A stretch of DNA of 60,120 bases from an uncultured Kiritimatiellota bacterium (GTDB taxonomy: Bacteria > Verrucomicrobiota > Kiritimatiellia > RFP12 > UBA1067), in contig CAKULV010000015.1 of NCBI GenBank assembly GCA_934667425.1, positions 1-60,120 of the forward strand. The letters run 5' to 3'. The position numbers and the translations under genes are program-made. Below the pieces are notes generated by a model. That model had not been told where the DNA came from and ran no database searches. It saw only the letters and a list, made by a program, of their open reading frames with translations. Positions 8,157-14,889 of this stretch are shown here, in pieces. Positions within the stretch are counted from its first letter, which is position 1. Each line of letters starts with the position of its first letter.

Positions 8157-9461
8157 TCACTCCATCGAGGATGCGAGTTTCCTGATTCGGCGCGATGTGC
8201 GCACGGCGCAGAACTGCTTGCCGCACATCGAGCAGTGGTCGTCGCCATGCGCCTCGTCGGTGAACGCGCGCGTCCTGAGCCAACGCTCCTTTGCGCGCTT
8301 CGGGTCAAGGCTCAGTTCGAACTGGCGATCCCAGTCGAACGCCGCGCGGGCGTCGGCCATCGCATCGTCGCGATCCCTTGCGCCGGGGAGGCCGCGTGCG
8401 ACGTCGCCGGCGTGTGCCGCGATCTTGTAGGCGATGCAGCCCCGGTGCACCTCGTCCGCATCGGGCAGGCCAAGGTGCTCCGCCGGCGTCACGTAGCACA
8501 GCAGGGAAGCGCCGTACGTCGCGGCGGCGGTCGCGCCGATCGCCGACACGATGTGGTCGTAGCCCGGCGCGATGTCCGTAGTGACCGGACCCAGCACGTA
8601 GAACGGAGCCTTGCCGCAGACCTTCTGCTCGCGCTCCATGTTCATCTGGATCTGGCTGAACGGGACGTGTCCCGGGCCCTCCACCATGACCTGTACGCCG
8701 CGCTTGCGGCAACGCTCGACGAGCTCGCCGAGCACGTCAAGCTCTCCGAACTGGGCGGTGTCGGAGGCATCGGCAAGACAGCCCGGACGCATCCCGTCGC
8801 CGAGCGACACCGTAACGTCATGCTCGGCAAGGATGTCCATGACCTCGTCCCAATGCGTGTAGAGCGGGTTCTCGGCGCGGTTCTCCATCATCCATTCCGC
8901 CATTATCGCGCCGCCCCGGGATACTATGCCCATCTTGCGCTTCATCGCCTGCGGGATGTGGCGCAGGAGAAGCCCCGCATGGAGCGTCATGAAATCAACC
9001 CCCTGCTCCGCCTGCGAACGGATCACGTCGATAAGGAACGAAGGGTTCATCTGCGGGATGTCGCCATCAAGACGGGAAATCGTCTCGTACACGGGCACTG
9101 TGCCGAGCGGCTTTGGACTCGCGTCCAGCATCCCCTGCCTGATGGCCTTCAGGTCGTCCGACCCGACAGAGAGATCCATCACGAAATCCGCCCCGGCATC
9201 GAGGGCGACCTTTAGCTTGTCAAGCTCGTCGCCGCGCCCGGAGTGCGTTACGCTGCGTCCGAGATTGGCGTTTATCTTCGTGGTGAACATCCGGCCCACG
9301 CCTACAGGACGCACGTTCGCGTGATGCGGATTGAGCGGAATCACCGCCTCGCCGGAAGCAACTGCGGCGCACACCGCCGCCTCCGGCACCTTCTCCTCTG
9401 CGGCCACGACCTTCATGGCCGCCGTGACAATGCCCTTGCGGGCAGACTGCAACTGCGTCAT
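8157..9461 (-). CDS. thiC: Phosphomethylpyrimidine synthase ThiC
   Basis: 434 residues, the length of the short bacterial form without the long N-terminal extension. It converts aminoimidazole ribotide to HMP-phosphate by radical SAM chemistry in thiamine pyrimidine synthesis. Family signatures include TKINANLGRS, TLHAGL, VSRGGAI and VEGPGHVP. The C-terminal cluster motif CSMCGKQFC (C-x2-C-x4-C, near 411-419) binds the 4Fe-4S cluster. The start at 9461 follows GGAGGAAAGG, which is also the 3' arm of the upstream TPP riboswitch. It is transcribed alone; no thiD, thiF, thiS or thiG lies in the window. Confidence 0.97.
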   Translation of the reverse strand: MTQLQSARKGIVTAAMKVVAAEEKVPEAAVCAAVASGEAVIPLNPHHANVRPVGVGRMFTTKINANLGRSVTHSGRGDELDKLKVALDAGADFVMDLSVGSDDLKAIRQGMLDASPKPLGTVPVYETISRLDGDIPQMNPSFLIDVIRSQAEQGVDFMTLHAGLLLRHIPQAMKRKMGIVSRGGAIMAEWMMENRAENPLYTHWDEVMDILAEHDVTVSLGDGMRPGCLADASDTAQFGELDVLGELVERCRKRGVQVMVEGPGHVPFSQIQMNMEREQKVCGKAPFYVLGPVTTDIAPGYDHIVSAIGATAAATYGASLLCYVTPAEHLGLPDADEVHRGCIAYKIAAHAGDVARGLPGARDRDDAMADARAAFDWDRQFELSLDPKRAKERWLRTRAFTDEAHGDDHCSMCGKQFCAVRTSRRIRKLASSME

Positions 9462-9462
9462 A

Positions 9463-9546
9463 CCTTTCCTCCGCAGGAATTACCCTGTTCAGGTTCACGG
9501 GTCTCATCTCAGCCAAACGGCCCCATGCCGCCAAGCACCCCGATCA
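9463..9546 (-). promoter_or_regulatory. TPP riboswitch controlling thiC
   Basis: The minus-strand RNA has the THI-box core: GGGGUGC at the 5' side, CUGAGAUGAGACCC, then CCUGAACAGGGUAAUUCCUGCG. The thiC ribosome binding site GGAGG lies in the closing 3' strand, so control of translation initiation is likely. Confidence 0.93.
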
Positions 9547-9555
9547 ACGTCCGAA

Positions 9556-9564
9556 ATTATACCA
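9556..9564 (-). promoter_or_regulatory. Extended -10 promoter of the thiC transcript
   Basis: TGG followed by consensus TATAAT (9556-9561). The predicted start site falls just upstream of the riboswitch 5' end, which agrees with the aptamer boundary. Confidence 0.65.
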
Positions 9565-9609
9565 CAACTCTTGGCCCGTCACGGCGTCCAACCGCATTTC
9601 ACGCCCGAC

Positions 9610-10104
9610 TTAGCCATTCGCCGGAGGCGGCTGCCCGCCATCACCATGCTCATGACGCCCTTCCCAAGTATCGCCGGAGGCGGAACCGGCGCGATGGCTG
9701 GGGAAGATGAAGCCGAGCACCTCAAGGCCGATCAGCGAAAGGACTGTGGACGCGATGCCCACGGCATAGAGTCCGGCCGCGATCGCCATCCCGATTCCGG
9801 CCGCCACCCATATGCCGGCGGCGGTCGTAAGGCCATGGACGGCGTGCCGCTGAACCATGATCGCCCCCGCGCCTATGAACCCTATGCCGCTCACGATCTG
9901 CGCGGCGACGCGCGACGGGTCGCCGCGCGAATCGAATCCGTAGCGCGACACAATCAGCATCAGCGCCGCGCCGATCGCAACCAGCATGTGGGTGCGCGTT
10001 CCGGCCACCTTTGCGCGGTATTCCCGCTCTGCGCCAATCAGCCCGCCAAGAAAGGCCGCGAGCACCAGCCGCAGGATCAATGTGAGCGTATCCGACGTAT
10101 CCAT
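9610..10104 (-). CDS. MgtC/SapB family membrane protein
   Basis: 164 residues with four or five hydrophobic segments. The MgtC signature is present in order: FLGGLIGAEREYRAKVAGTRTH-type start, an AAQIVSGIGFIGAGAI core, and GLTTAAGIWVAAGIGMA. Family members sit in the inner membrane. MgtC itself modulates F-type ATPase and phosphate or Mg2+ homeostasis in pathogens, but the role of environmental homologues is unclear. The C-terminal tail after about residue 137 is hydrophilic and His/Gly-rich. It follows rplT on the same strand past a terminator-like hairpin, so it is probably a separate unit. A GGGAGGA site precedes the ATG. Confidence 0.88.
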   Translation of the reverse strand: MDTSDTLTLILRLVLAAFLGGLIGAEREYRAKVAGTRTHMLVAIGAALMLIVSRYGFDSRGDPSRVAAQIVSGIGFIGAGAIMVQRHAVHGLTTAAGIWVAAGIGMAIAAGLYAVGIASTVLSLIGLEVLGFIFPSHRAGSASGDTWEGRHEHGDGGQPPPANG

Positions 10105-10135
10105 GGTTACATCCTCCCTGGCTTAAAATCAAGAA

Positions 10136-10157
10136 GGCCGCAACGTCAGTTGCGGCC
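10136..10157 (-). terminator. Terminator after rplT
   Basis: Inverted repeat GGCCGCAAC/GTTGCGGCC with a 4-nt loop; on the minus strand it is followed by TTCTTGATTTT. It lies 28 bp past the rplT stop. Confidence 0.65.
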
Positions 10158-10184
10158 CCCTGCATCTTCTGCCGACAGAAAGCC

Positions 10185-10535
10185 TCAGGCCTTCTTGGCG
10201 AGCTCGACGAGCGTCTTGAATCCGCCGGGGTCGTTGATCGCGATCTCCGCGAGCATCTTGCGGTTCAGGGCCACGCCTGCGTTGATGAGGCCGGCTACGA
10301 ACTTCGAGTAGCTGACGCCCTCCGCACGGGTCGCCGCATTGATTCGGGCGATCCAGAGCTGACGGTAGTCGCGCTTCTTGAGCTTGCGGTGCTCGGTCGC
10401 CAGACGGCGGGCGCGATCCCGCGCCTCCATGGCCTGACGGATGTTCTTGGAGCGAGGACCGCGGAAGCCCTTGACTTCCTCAAGTATCCTGCGGCGGCGT
10501 TCGCGCGATGCGGGTGCGTTGGTTGCACGTGACAT
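10185..10535 (-). CDS. rplT: Large ribosomal subunit protein bL20
   Basis: 116 residues, the standard bL20 length. The basic N-terminal extension (MSRATNAPASRERRRRILEE) is followed by the conserved GFRGPRSKNIRQA and RDYRQLWIARINAA blocks. bL20 binds 23S rRNA early in 50S assembly and in many bacteria represses its own operon. It lies 20 bp after rpmI. The classic partner infC is not upstream; purN is found there instead. Confidence 0.98.
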   Translation of the reverse strand: MSRATNAPASRERRRRILEEVKGFRGPRSKNIRQAMEARDRARRLATEHRKLKKRDYRQLWIARINAATRAEGVSYSKFVAGLINAGVALNRKMLAEIAINDPGGFKTLVELAKKA

Positions 10536-10555
10536 TTTATGTTTCTCCTATATTG

Positions 10556-10753
10556 TTATGCGCCCTGCAGCATACGCAGCATGGTCTTCTGGACCGTTTT
10601 GTCAGTGACCGTCGTACCGCGGAGGTTGCGCTTGCGCGTACGGCTCTTGTAGCCGTTGAGGTGCGCCTTGCCGCCCTGCGAACGCAGGACCTTCCCCGTG
10701 GCCGACCTTTTCATGCGCTTCGTGGCGCACTTCTTCGTCTTCATCTTTGGCAT
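10556..10753 (-). CDS. rpmI: Large ribosomal subunit protein bL35
   Basis: 65 residues, highly basic, with the bL35 signature MPKMKTKKCATKRMKRSATGKV and a later HLNGYKSRTRKRNLRG region. It is the first gene of a two-gene rpmI-rplT unit, with a 72-nt leader that could carry bL20 autoregulation. I could not confirm a specific bL20-binding fold in that leader. Confidence 0.98.
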   Translation of the reverse strand: MPKMKTKKCATKRMKRSATGKVLRSQGGKAHLNGYKSRTRKRNLRGTTVTDKTVQKTMLRMLQGA

Positions 10754-10831
10754 TTTTCTTATCCTTTTTTATGTTCCTAACCGGTCAGGCAGTCGGTTAA
10801 AGGCCTGATCCAGACGGAAAAACGAGGGTGA

Positions 10832-10860
10832 ATGATACCATATCGCACCTTTTTCCGCAA
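10832..10860 (-). promoter_or_regulatory. Promoter of rpmI-rplT
   Basis: TTGCGG (10855-10860), 17 bp, TATCAT (10832-10837), with TGG just before the -10. It lies in the 120-bp gap after purN. Confidence 0.55.
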
Positions 10861-10876
10861 GTGCGGAAATTTGCGC

Positions 10877-11497
10877 TCACTCTCCTCCGACGATAACGCG
10901 GCGACCCTCGATGCGGAGCCTCCCCGCCGCAAGATGACGCAGCGCCTCGGGATAGGCGATATGCTCCTGCACCTGGATGCGCGCATGGAGCGACTCCGGA
11001 GTGTCGTCCTCCATCACCGGAACGCACTTCTGTACGATGATCGGCCCGGAATCCGTGCCGGCATCCACGAAATGCACCGTCACGCCGGCCACCTTGCACC
11101 CATATTCGAGCGCCTGCGTCCAGCTGTGTACGCCGGGGAATGCCGGGAGCAGGGCTGGATGTATGTTCAGCACCCGCATCGGGAACGCCGCCAGCAGACC
11201 GGGCTTCACGATCCGCATGAAACCGGCAAGCACAACGGTATCGCATCCGGCATCCTTGAGCAGGCGGATGCATTCTTCCTCCGCACGTCCCTCGAGCTTC
11301 GTCTTCCACGGGGAGCAGTCGAGGTAGCGGCCCGGGATCCCATGGCGCTTCGCCCGGTCAAGTATCCTGGCGTCCGGGACATCCGCCAGCACGAGACGGA
11401 TCTCGGCGTCAAGCTCGCCATTCCCGATGGCATCCACGATAGACTGCATGTTGGACCCCGATCCGGACCCAAGAATGCCAAGTTTCAGAGTACCCAT
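10877..11497 (-). CDS. purN: Phosphoribosylglycinamide formyltransferase PurN
   Basis: 206 residues from the ATG at 11497; the open frame reaches 11533, but the GAGAGGAG site and the family start (GTLKLGILGSGSGSNMQ) favour this one. It transfers formyl from 10-formyl-THF to GAR in purine synthesis. The folate site NIHPALLPAFPG holds the catalytic Asn-His, and VTVHFVDAGTDSGPII holds the catalytic Asp. The C-terminal REL-like end is GRLRIEGRRV. It follows mazG by about 40 bp and is probably co-transcribed with it. No other pur genes are present. Confidence 0.95.
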   Translation of the reverse strand: MGTLKLGILGSGSGSNMQSIVDAIGNGELDAEIRLVLADVPDARILDRAKRHGIPGRYLDCSPWKTKLEGRAEEECIRLLKDAGCDTVVLAGFMRIVKPGLLAAFPMRVLNIHPALLPAFPGVHSWTQALEYGCKVAGVTVHFVDAGTDSGPIIVQKCVPVMEDDTPESLHARIQVQEHIAYPEALRHLAAGRLRIEGRRVIVGGE

Positions 11498-11539
11498 GCC
11501 GACATCCTCTCCTCTCCTTGCCGACGCCGCCATGCGGCA

Positions 11540-12340
11540 TCAGGCCTTGCGTTCCGAGCGCTTCGCCTCGTCCCAAAGGGCATCCATCTCCCCAAGCGTC
11601 ATGTCCCTGAGGCTGCGGCCCTGCGCCTTCGCACCGGCCTCGACGGCACGGAAACGACGCGAGAACTTCCGCGTCGCGTTGTCGAGGGCGGACTCCGCAT
11701 CCGCCTTGAGGTGCCTCGCCAGATTGGCCACCGCAAACGCGAGATCGCCAAGCTCGTCCTTGACGGCCATGTCAAGCGAAGTATCCTGCGAGGCGTCGAT
11801 GGCGGCCTCGAGTTCAGACAGCTCCTCCCTGATTTTCGCAAGCGGGCCCTTCGCATCCTTCCAGTCAAAGCCTACGCGGGCGGCCTTCTCCTGGGTCCGC
11901 TGGGCCTTGAGCAGTGCCGGAAGATCCGCCGGAACGCCGTCAAGGGCCGAATGGCGAAGCTCCTTCCTGTGTTCCTGCTGCTTTATCTGCTCCCAGTTCC
12001 GGAGCACTGCGGCAGGATCCTTCGCCACGGCATCGCCAAACACGTGTGGATGCCTGCGCACAAGCTTGTCCGAAATGGCGTTTGCGACATCATCGAAGGA
12101 GAACTCGCCCTTCTCCTCCGCCATCACGCACTGGAACATCACCTGGAGAAGCACGTCCCCAAGCTCTTCCACGTGGTTGTCCCGGTCTTCCGGGCGGCTC
12201 ATGGCCGAAATAAGCTCGTAGGCCTCCTCGAGTACGCAAGGCTTCAGGGTCTCGAGGGTCTGAACCCTGTCCCACGGACAGCCCGTCTCCGGGTCGCGGA
12301 GGCGGGCCATTATGTCGTGCAGACGCTCTATGCCTGTCAT
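11540..12340 (-). CDS. mazG: Nucleoside triphosphate pyrophosphohydrolase MazG
   Basis: 266 residues from the ATG at 12340, which overlaps the stop of the preceding gene by one base (TGATG). MazG hydrolyses NTPs to NMP and PPi (house-cleaning). Two MazG domains are visible. The N-terminal one opens LRDPETGCPWDRVQTLETL and has the Mg2+-binding LEEAYELI plus ELGDVLLQVMF. The C-terminal one has REELSELEAAI plus DELGDLAFAVANL. Length and arrangement match E. coli MazG. Confidence 0.96.
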   Translation of the reverse strand: MTGIERLHDIMARLRDPETGCPWDRVQTLETLKPCVLEEAYELISAMSRPEDRDNHVEELGDVLLQVMFQCVMAEEKGEFSFDDVANAISDKLVRRHPHVFGDAVAKDPAAVLRNWEQIKQQEHRKELRHSALDGVPADLPALLKAQRTQEKAARVGFDWKDAKGPLAKIREELSELEAAIDASQDTSLDMAVKDELGDLAFAVANLARHLKADAESALDNATRKFSRRFRAVEAGAKAQGRSLRDMTLGEMDALWDEAKRSERKA

Positions 12341-13002
12341 CAGGAAACCTTCAGCATCTTCAGCACGGTGTCTGCCGCGCCCTTGTCGAGAGCCTTGACC
12401 ACGTCGTCCGCGCCACCGAAGTCCTGCCATGCGACACGGTCGTTCACGACTCCAAGCGCGCTCATTCCGGCGATGAGCACGGCCTTTACGCCGAAGCCGG
12501 AACCGGTGACGGCGGCGGTGAGCATCTCATGCAGCCCGTTCTGGCGGCACGCGCGCTTCCACACGTCCCACTTGCAGCTCCCGTAGGTCGACGAGGTCTC
12601 GGTGTACACGACAACGCGCTCGTCGCCGATCGCGGAGGCAAGAGCAGCCGCATCGCCATGCGTCGCCACGACGACCTTGACGCCCTTCTCAAGCAAGGCA
12701 TTCAGGAACTCCCTGAATGCGGAGGTCACCGCCTGCGGAGCCTTCTCGGTGACGACGGCGTTGAATGCGGAGTTCAGCTCACGCGACAGCGCGGCGGCAT
12801 CGGCGTCGCACCCGACCTTCTCGAACAGCTCCAGAAGCCCGCCATGGTAGTTGCCGCCTGCAAGATGCGCAGCCTCAAGGTGCGCGTCAAGCTCCACGCC
12901 TACGCCCTTGAGCAGGTTCTTTGCGGTCTCAAAGAGGATTTCCGCGCCATTAAGCACCGTGAAGTCGAACTCGACTATGACGCCCTTGTTGATCATTGCC
13001 AT
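12340..13002 (-). CDS. HAD-like protein with an altered nucleophile motif
   Basis: 220 residues. The fold outline resembles a HAD hydrolase: a helical cap at about residues 20-85, then KVVVATHGDAAALASAI like motif II, and AVLIAGMSALGVVNDRVAWQDFGGADDVV like motif IV. Motif I reads VEFDFTVLNG. If aligned to DxDGT, the nucleophile Asp is replaced by Glu and the Gly by Phe. The protein may be non-hydrolytic or use different chemistry. It lies between PPi-PFK and MazG and is translationally coupled to MazG. I do not recognise a named family and the HAD assignment is moderate. Confidence 0.55.
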   Translation of the reverse strand: MAMINKGVIVEFDFTVLNGAEILFETAKNLLKGVGVELDAHLEAAHLAGGNYHGGLLELFEKVGCDADAAALSRELNSAFNAVVTEKAPQAVTSAFREFLNALLEKGVKVVVATHGDAAALASAIGDERVVVYTETSSTYGSCKWDVWKRACRQNGLHEMLTAAVTGSGFGVKAVLIAGMSALGVVNDRVAWQDFGGADDVVKALDKGAADTVLKMLKVS

Positions 13003-13018
13003 TTAATGCTCTCCTTGT

Positions 13019-14260
13019 TTATTTCTTGACTGTGCGCGTCTTGCGCATGCGCGGCTGGCCGATCTCGCGCAGCATCTTGCGGAAGCGGCTGTTGCGGACG
13101 TTGAACGGCTTGCCGCCCCTGACGCGCGTAAACTCGCAGGCCTTCAGGATGTTCGAGTCGTCCTCATCCTTGCCGATCACCCCGCCAACGCCCTTCATCG
13201 CGGAATCCACCGCCAGCGCACAGCACTTCTGTATGAGATCCAAATCCTTCTTGCACGGCGCCGCCGAGCGGGCGAAATACCCGCTCTTGAACACCTGCGT
13301 CTTCTCCGCGCCGAGCATCTCGCCAAAGCGCTTCGCGAAGTACTGCCCTACGTTCACCTTGTCGAGGCGCGGATGCCCGAACGCATCGACCGGGACCTCC
13401 TCGCCGCGCTTCTGCATCTCCTTGATGATATCCTTCACGCAGGCGCCTTCCGAAACGAAGATGTTCACGTGGCCAAGCTTGTCCATGACGGACCTGAGGC
13501 GCCGGCCCTCGGCCTCGAAATCGATCTTCGATTCCGGGACGTACACGGCATTGACGTCCAGACTTTCCTTGGACCACCCGAACGACGGGACGAGATTTGC
13601 CTTCCTGGACTTGAACATGCGACGGTAGTAGATGGCCGTGAACGCCGTGAGCCATCCGCAGTTGCGCCCCATGACCTCGTGGATGATGAGCGACCTCGGC
13701 GAGGCGCTGTCCTCCTTCACTACGTTCCAGAAGTATTTCGCCCCCTCTTCTGCGGCAGTGTATGCGCCAAGGGACTGCTTGATCGGATAGACGTCGTTGT
13801 CCACCGTCTTCGGAAGGCCAACCACGGTGAGGTTGTATCCGTTCTTCGCGAGATAGGCCGCAAGGTCGGCCGCCGTGGTGTTCGTATCGTCTCCGCCAAT
13901 CGTGTGCAGGACGTCAACCCCATCCTTTACGAGCTGGTCTGCCGCGACCTTCAGGGGATCCTCCCCTTCCTTGACAAGGCCGCGCTTGACGCAATCCTTG
14001 ACGTTCGTGAGCTTAACGCGGCTGTTGCCGATCGGGCTCCCGCCATGCTTCGTGAGCTTAAGGGCGTTTTTGCGCACCTCATCCGTGACCTTGATCGAAT
14101 TCCCCTTGAGGAGGCCCATGTATCCATCGAGATATCCAATCATCTCCACTTCGGGGGCCTTCTTGGTGTATTCGTCGATCAGGAATCCTATCGAGCTGGA
14201 AAGGCATGGGGCCAAACCGCCTGCGGTCAAGAACGCAACCTTCTTTACTGTCTTCTCCAT
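13019..14260 (-). CDS. 6-phosphofructokinase, pyrophosphate-dependent type
   Basis: 413 residues from the ATG at 14260; a GTG at 14266 overlapping the ribH stop (GTGA) is a possible alternative. It phosphorylates fructose 6-phosphate in glycolysis. GGDDTN near residue 121 (GGDD, where ATP enzymes have GGDG) and PKTVDND near 153, with its Lys, are the marks of PPi use. Other signatures are EVMGRNCGW and SEG near 256. PPi-PFK saves ATP and is common in fermentative anaerobes. It sits directly behind ribH. Confidence 0.92.
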   Translation of the reverse strand: MEKTVKKVAFLTAGGLAPCLSSSIGFLIDEYTKKAPEVEMIGYLDGYMGLLKGNSIKVTDEVRKNALKLTKHGGSPIGNSRVKLTNVKDCVKRGLVKEGEDPLKVAADQLVKDGVDVLHTIGGDDTNTTAADLAAYLAKNGYNLTVVGLPKTVDNDVYPIKQSLGAYTAAEEGAKYFWNVVKEDSASPRSLIIHEVMGRNCGWLTAFTAIYYRRMFKSRKANLVPSFGWSKESLDVNAVYVPESKIDFEAEGRRLRSVMDKLGHVNIFVSEGACVKDIIKEMQKRGEEVPVDAFGHPRLDKVNVGQYFAKRFGEMLGAEKTQVFKSGYFARSAAPCKKDLDLIQKCCALAVDSAMKGVGGVIGKDEDDSNILKACEFTRVRGGKPFNVRNSRFRKMLREIGQPRMRKTRTVKK

Positions 14261-14262
14261 TT

Positions 14263-14727
14263 TCACTTTAGTCCTTTCATCACATTGACAATCTCTATCG
14301 CGGCCTGCATCGCGGAAAACCCCTTGTTCCCCTGCTTTGTGCCGCAGCGCTCGATGGCCTGCTCAAGGTTCTCCGCGCTCACCACGCCATCCGCCACCGG
14401 AACACCCGTCTCAAGGGCAATCTCGGTGAACGCCCGCGCCGTGGTCTCGTTTATGAGGGACGCATGCGGCGTAGCCCCCTGCACAACAGCCCCAAGGGCC
14501 ACTATCGCATCGCATCCGCCCGTCGCGGCAACCTTCTTGGCCACTATCGGCAATTCATAGGCGCCAGGCACACGCACAAGCGTAAGATCGCTCTCGTCTC
14601 CGCCATGTCGGACAAAGGCATCGACAGCCCCCTTCACAAGCTGCTCCACCAAAAAGGAATTAAAGCGGCTCGCGACAAGCGCGACCCGCAACCCCTTTGC
14701 ATCCAGATTCCCGCTGACTTCCTTCAC
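14263..14727 (-). CDS. ribH: 6,7-dimethyl-8-ribityllumazine synthase
   Basis: 154 residues from the GTG at 14727, which has AAGGAGAG six bases upstream. An in-frame ATG at 14745 has no properly spaced site. RibH condenses 3,4-dihydroxybutanone 4-phosphate with the ribityl pyrimidine to make lumazine, the riboflavin precursor. Signatures include VASRFNSFLVEQL, VPGAYELP and VVQGATPHASLI, the last holding the catalytic His. The C-terminal stretch GFSAMQAAIEIVNV is typical. No other rib genes are in the window. Confidence 0.95.
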   Translation of the reverse strand: MKEVSGNLDAKGLRVALVASRFNSFLVEQLVKGAVDAFVRHGGDESDLTLVRVPGAYELPIVAKKVAATGGCDAIVALGAVVQGATPHASLINETTARAFTEIALETGVPVADGVVSAENLEQAIERCGTKQGNKGFSAMQAAIEIVNVMKGLK

Positions 14728-14769
14728 TGCATACTCTCCTTGCATTCTCCAAACGAAAAAAGTTGAGGA

Positions 14770-14799
14770 ATTATATCATATTAAGCCCTTTGGTGTCAA
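14770..14799 (-). promoter_or_regulatory. Strong promoter of ribH
   Basis: Consensus TTGACA (14794-14799), an 18-bp spacer, consensus TATAAT (14770-14775) and an extended TGA. It reads through ribH, the PFK gene and possibly on to mazG and purN. Confidence 0.7.
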
Positions 14800-14874
14800 A
14801 AAATGGCAGCCCAGCCCATTTTGGCCCCTTGGCCCGGCATCTGCACCCGAGGCCAGCCGCCATGGCCTGCTTTG

Positions 14875-14883
14875 TGCTATAAT
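14875..14883 (+). promoter_or_regulatory. Extended -10 promoter six bases before the dehydrogenase ATG
   Basis: TGC plus TATAAT (14878-14883), then CCCCCC, then ATG at 14890. The predicted +1 coincides with the start codon, suggesting a leaderless mRNA. Confidence 0.65.
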
Positions 14884-14889
14884 CCCCCC

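Noticed and set aside
7998..8283. Possible Pro/Thr/Asn/Tyr-rich repeat protein (LPTTNYQ units) encoded through the repeat array
   Set aside because: One orientation of the 7-bp repeat has no stop codons, so any frame stays open; no ribosome site or homologue-like sequence supports it.
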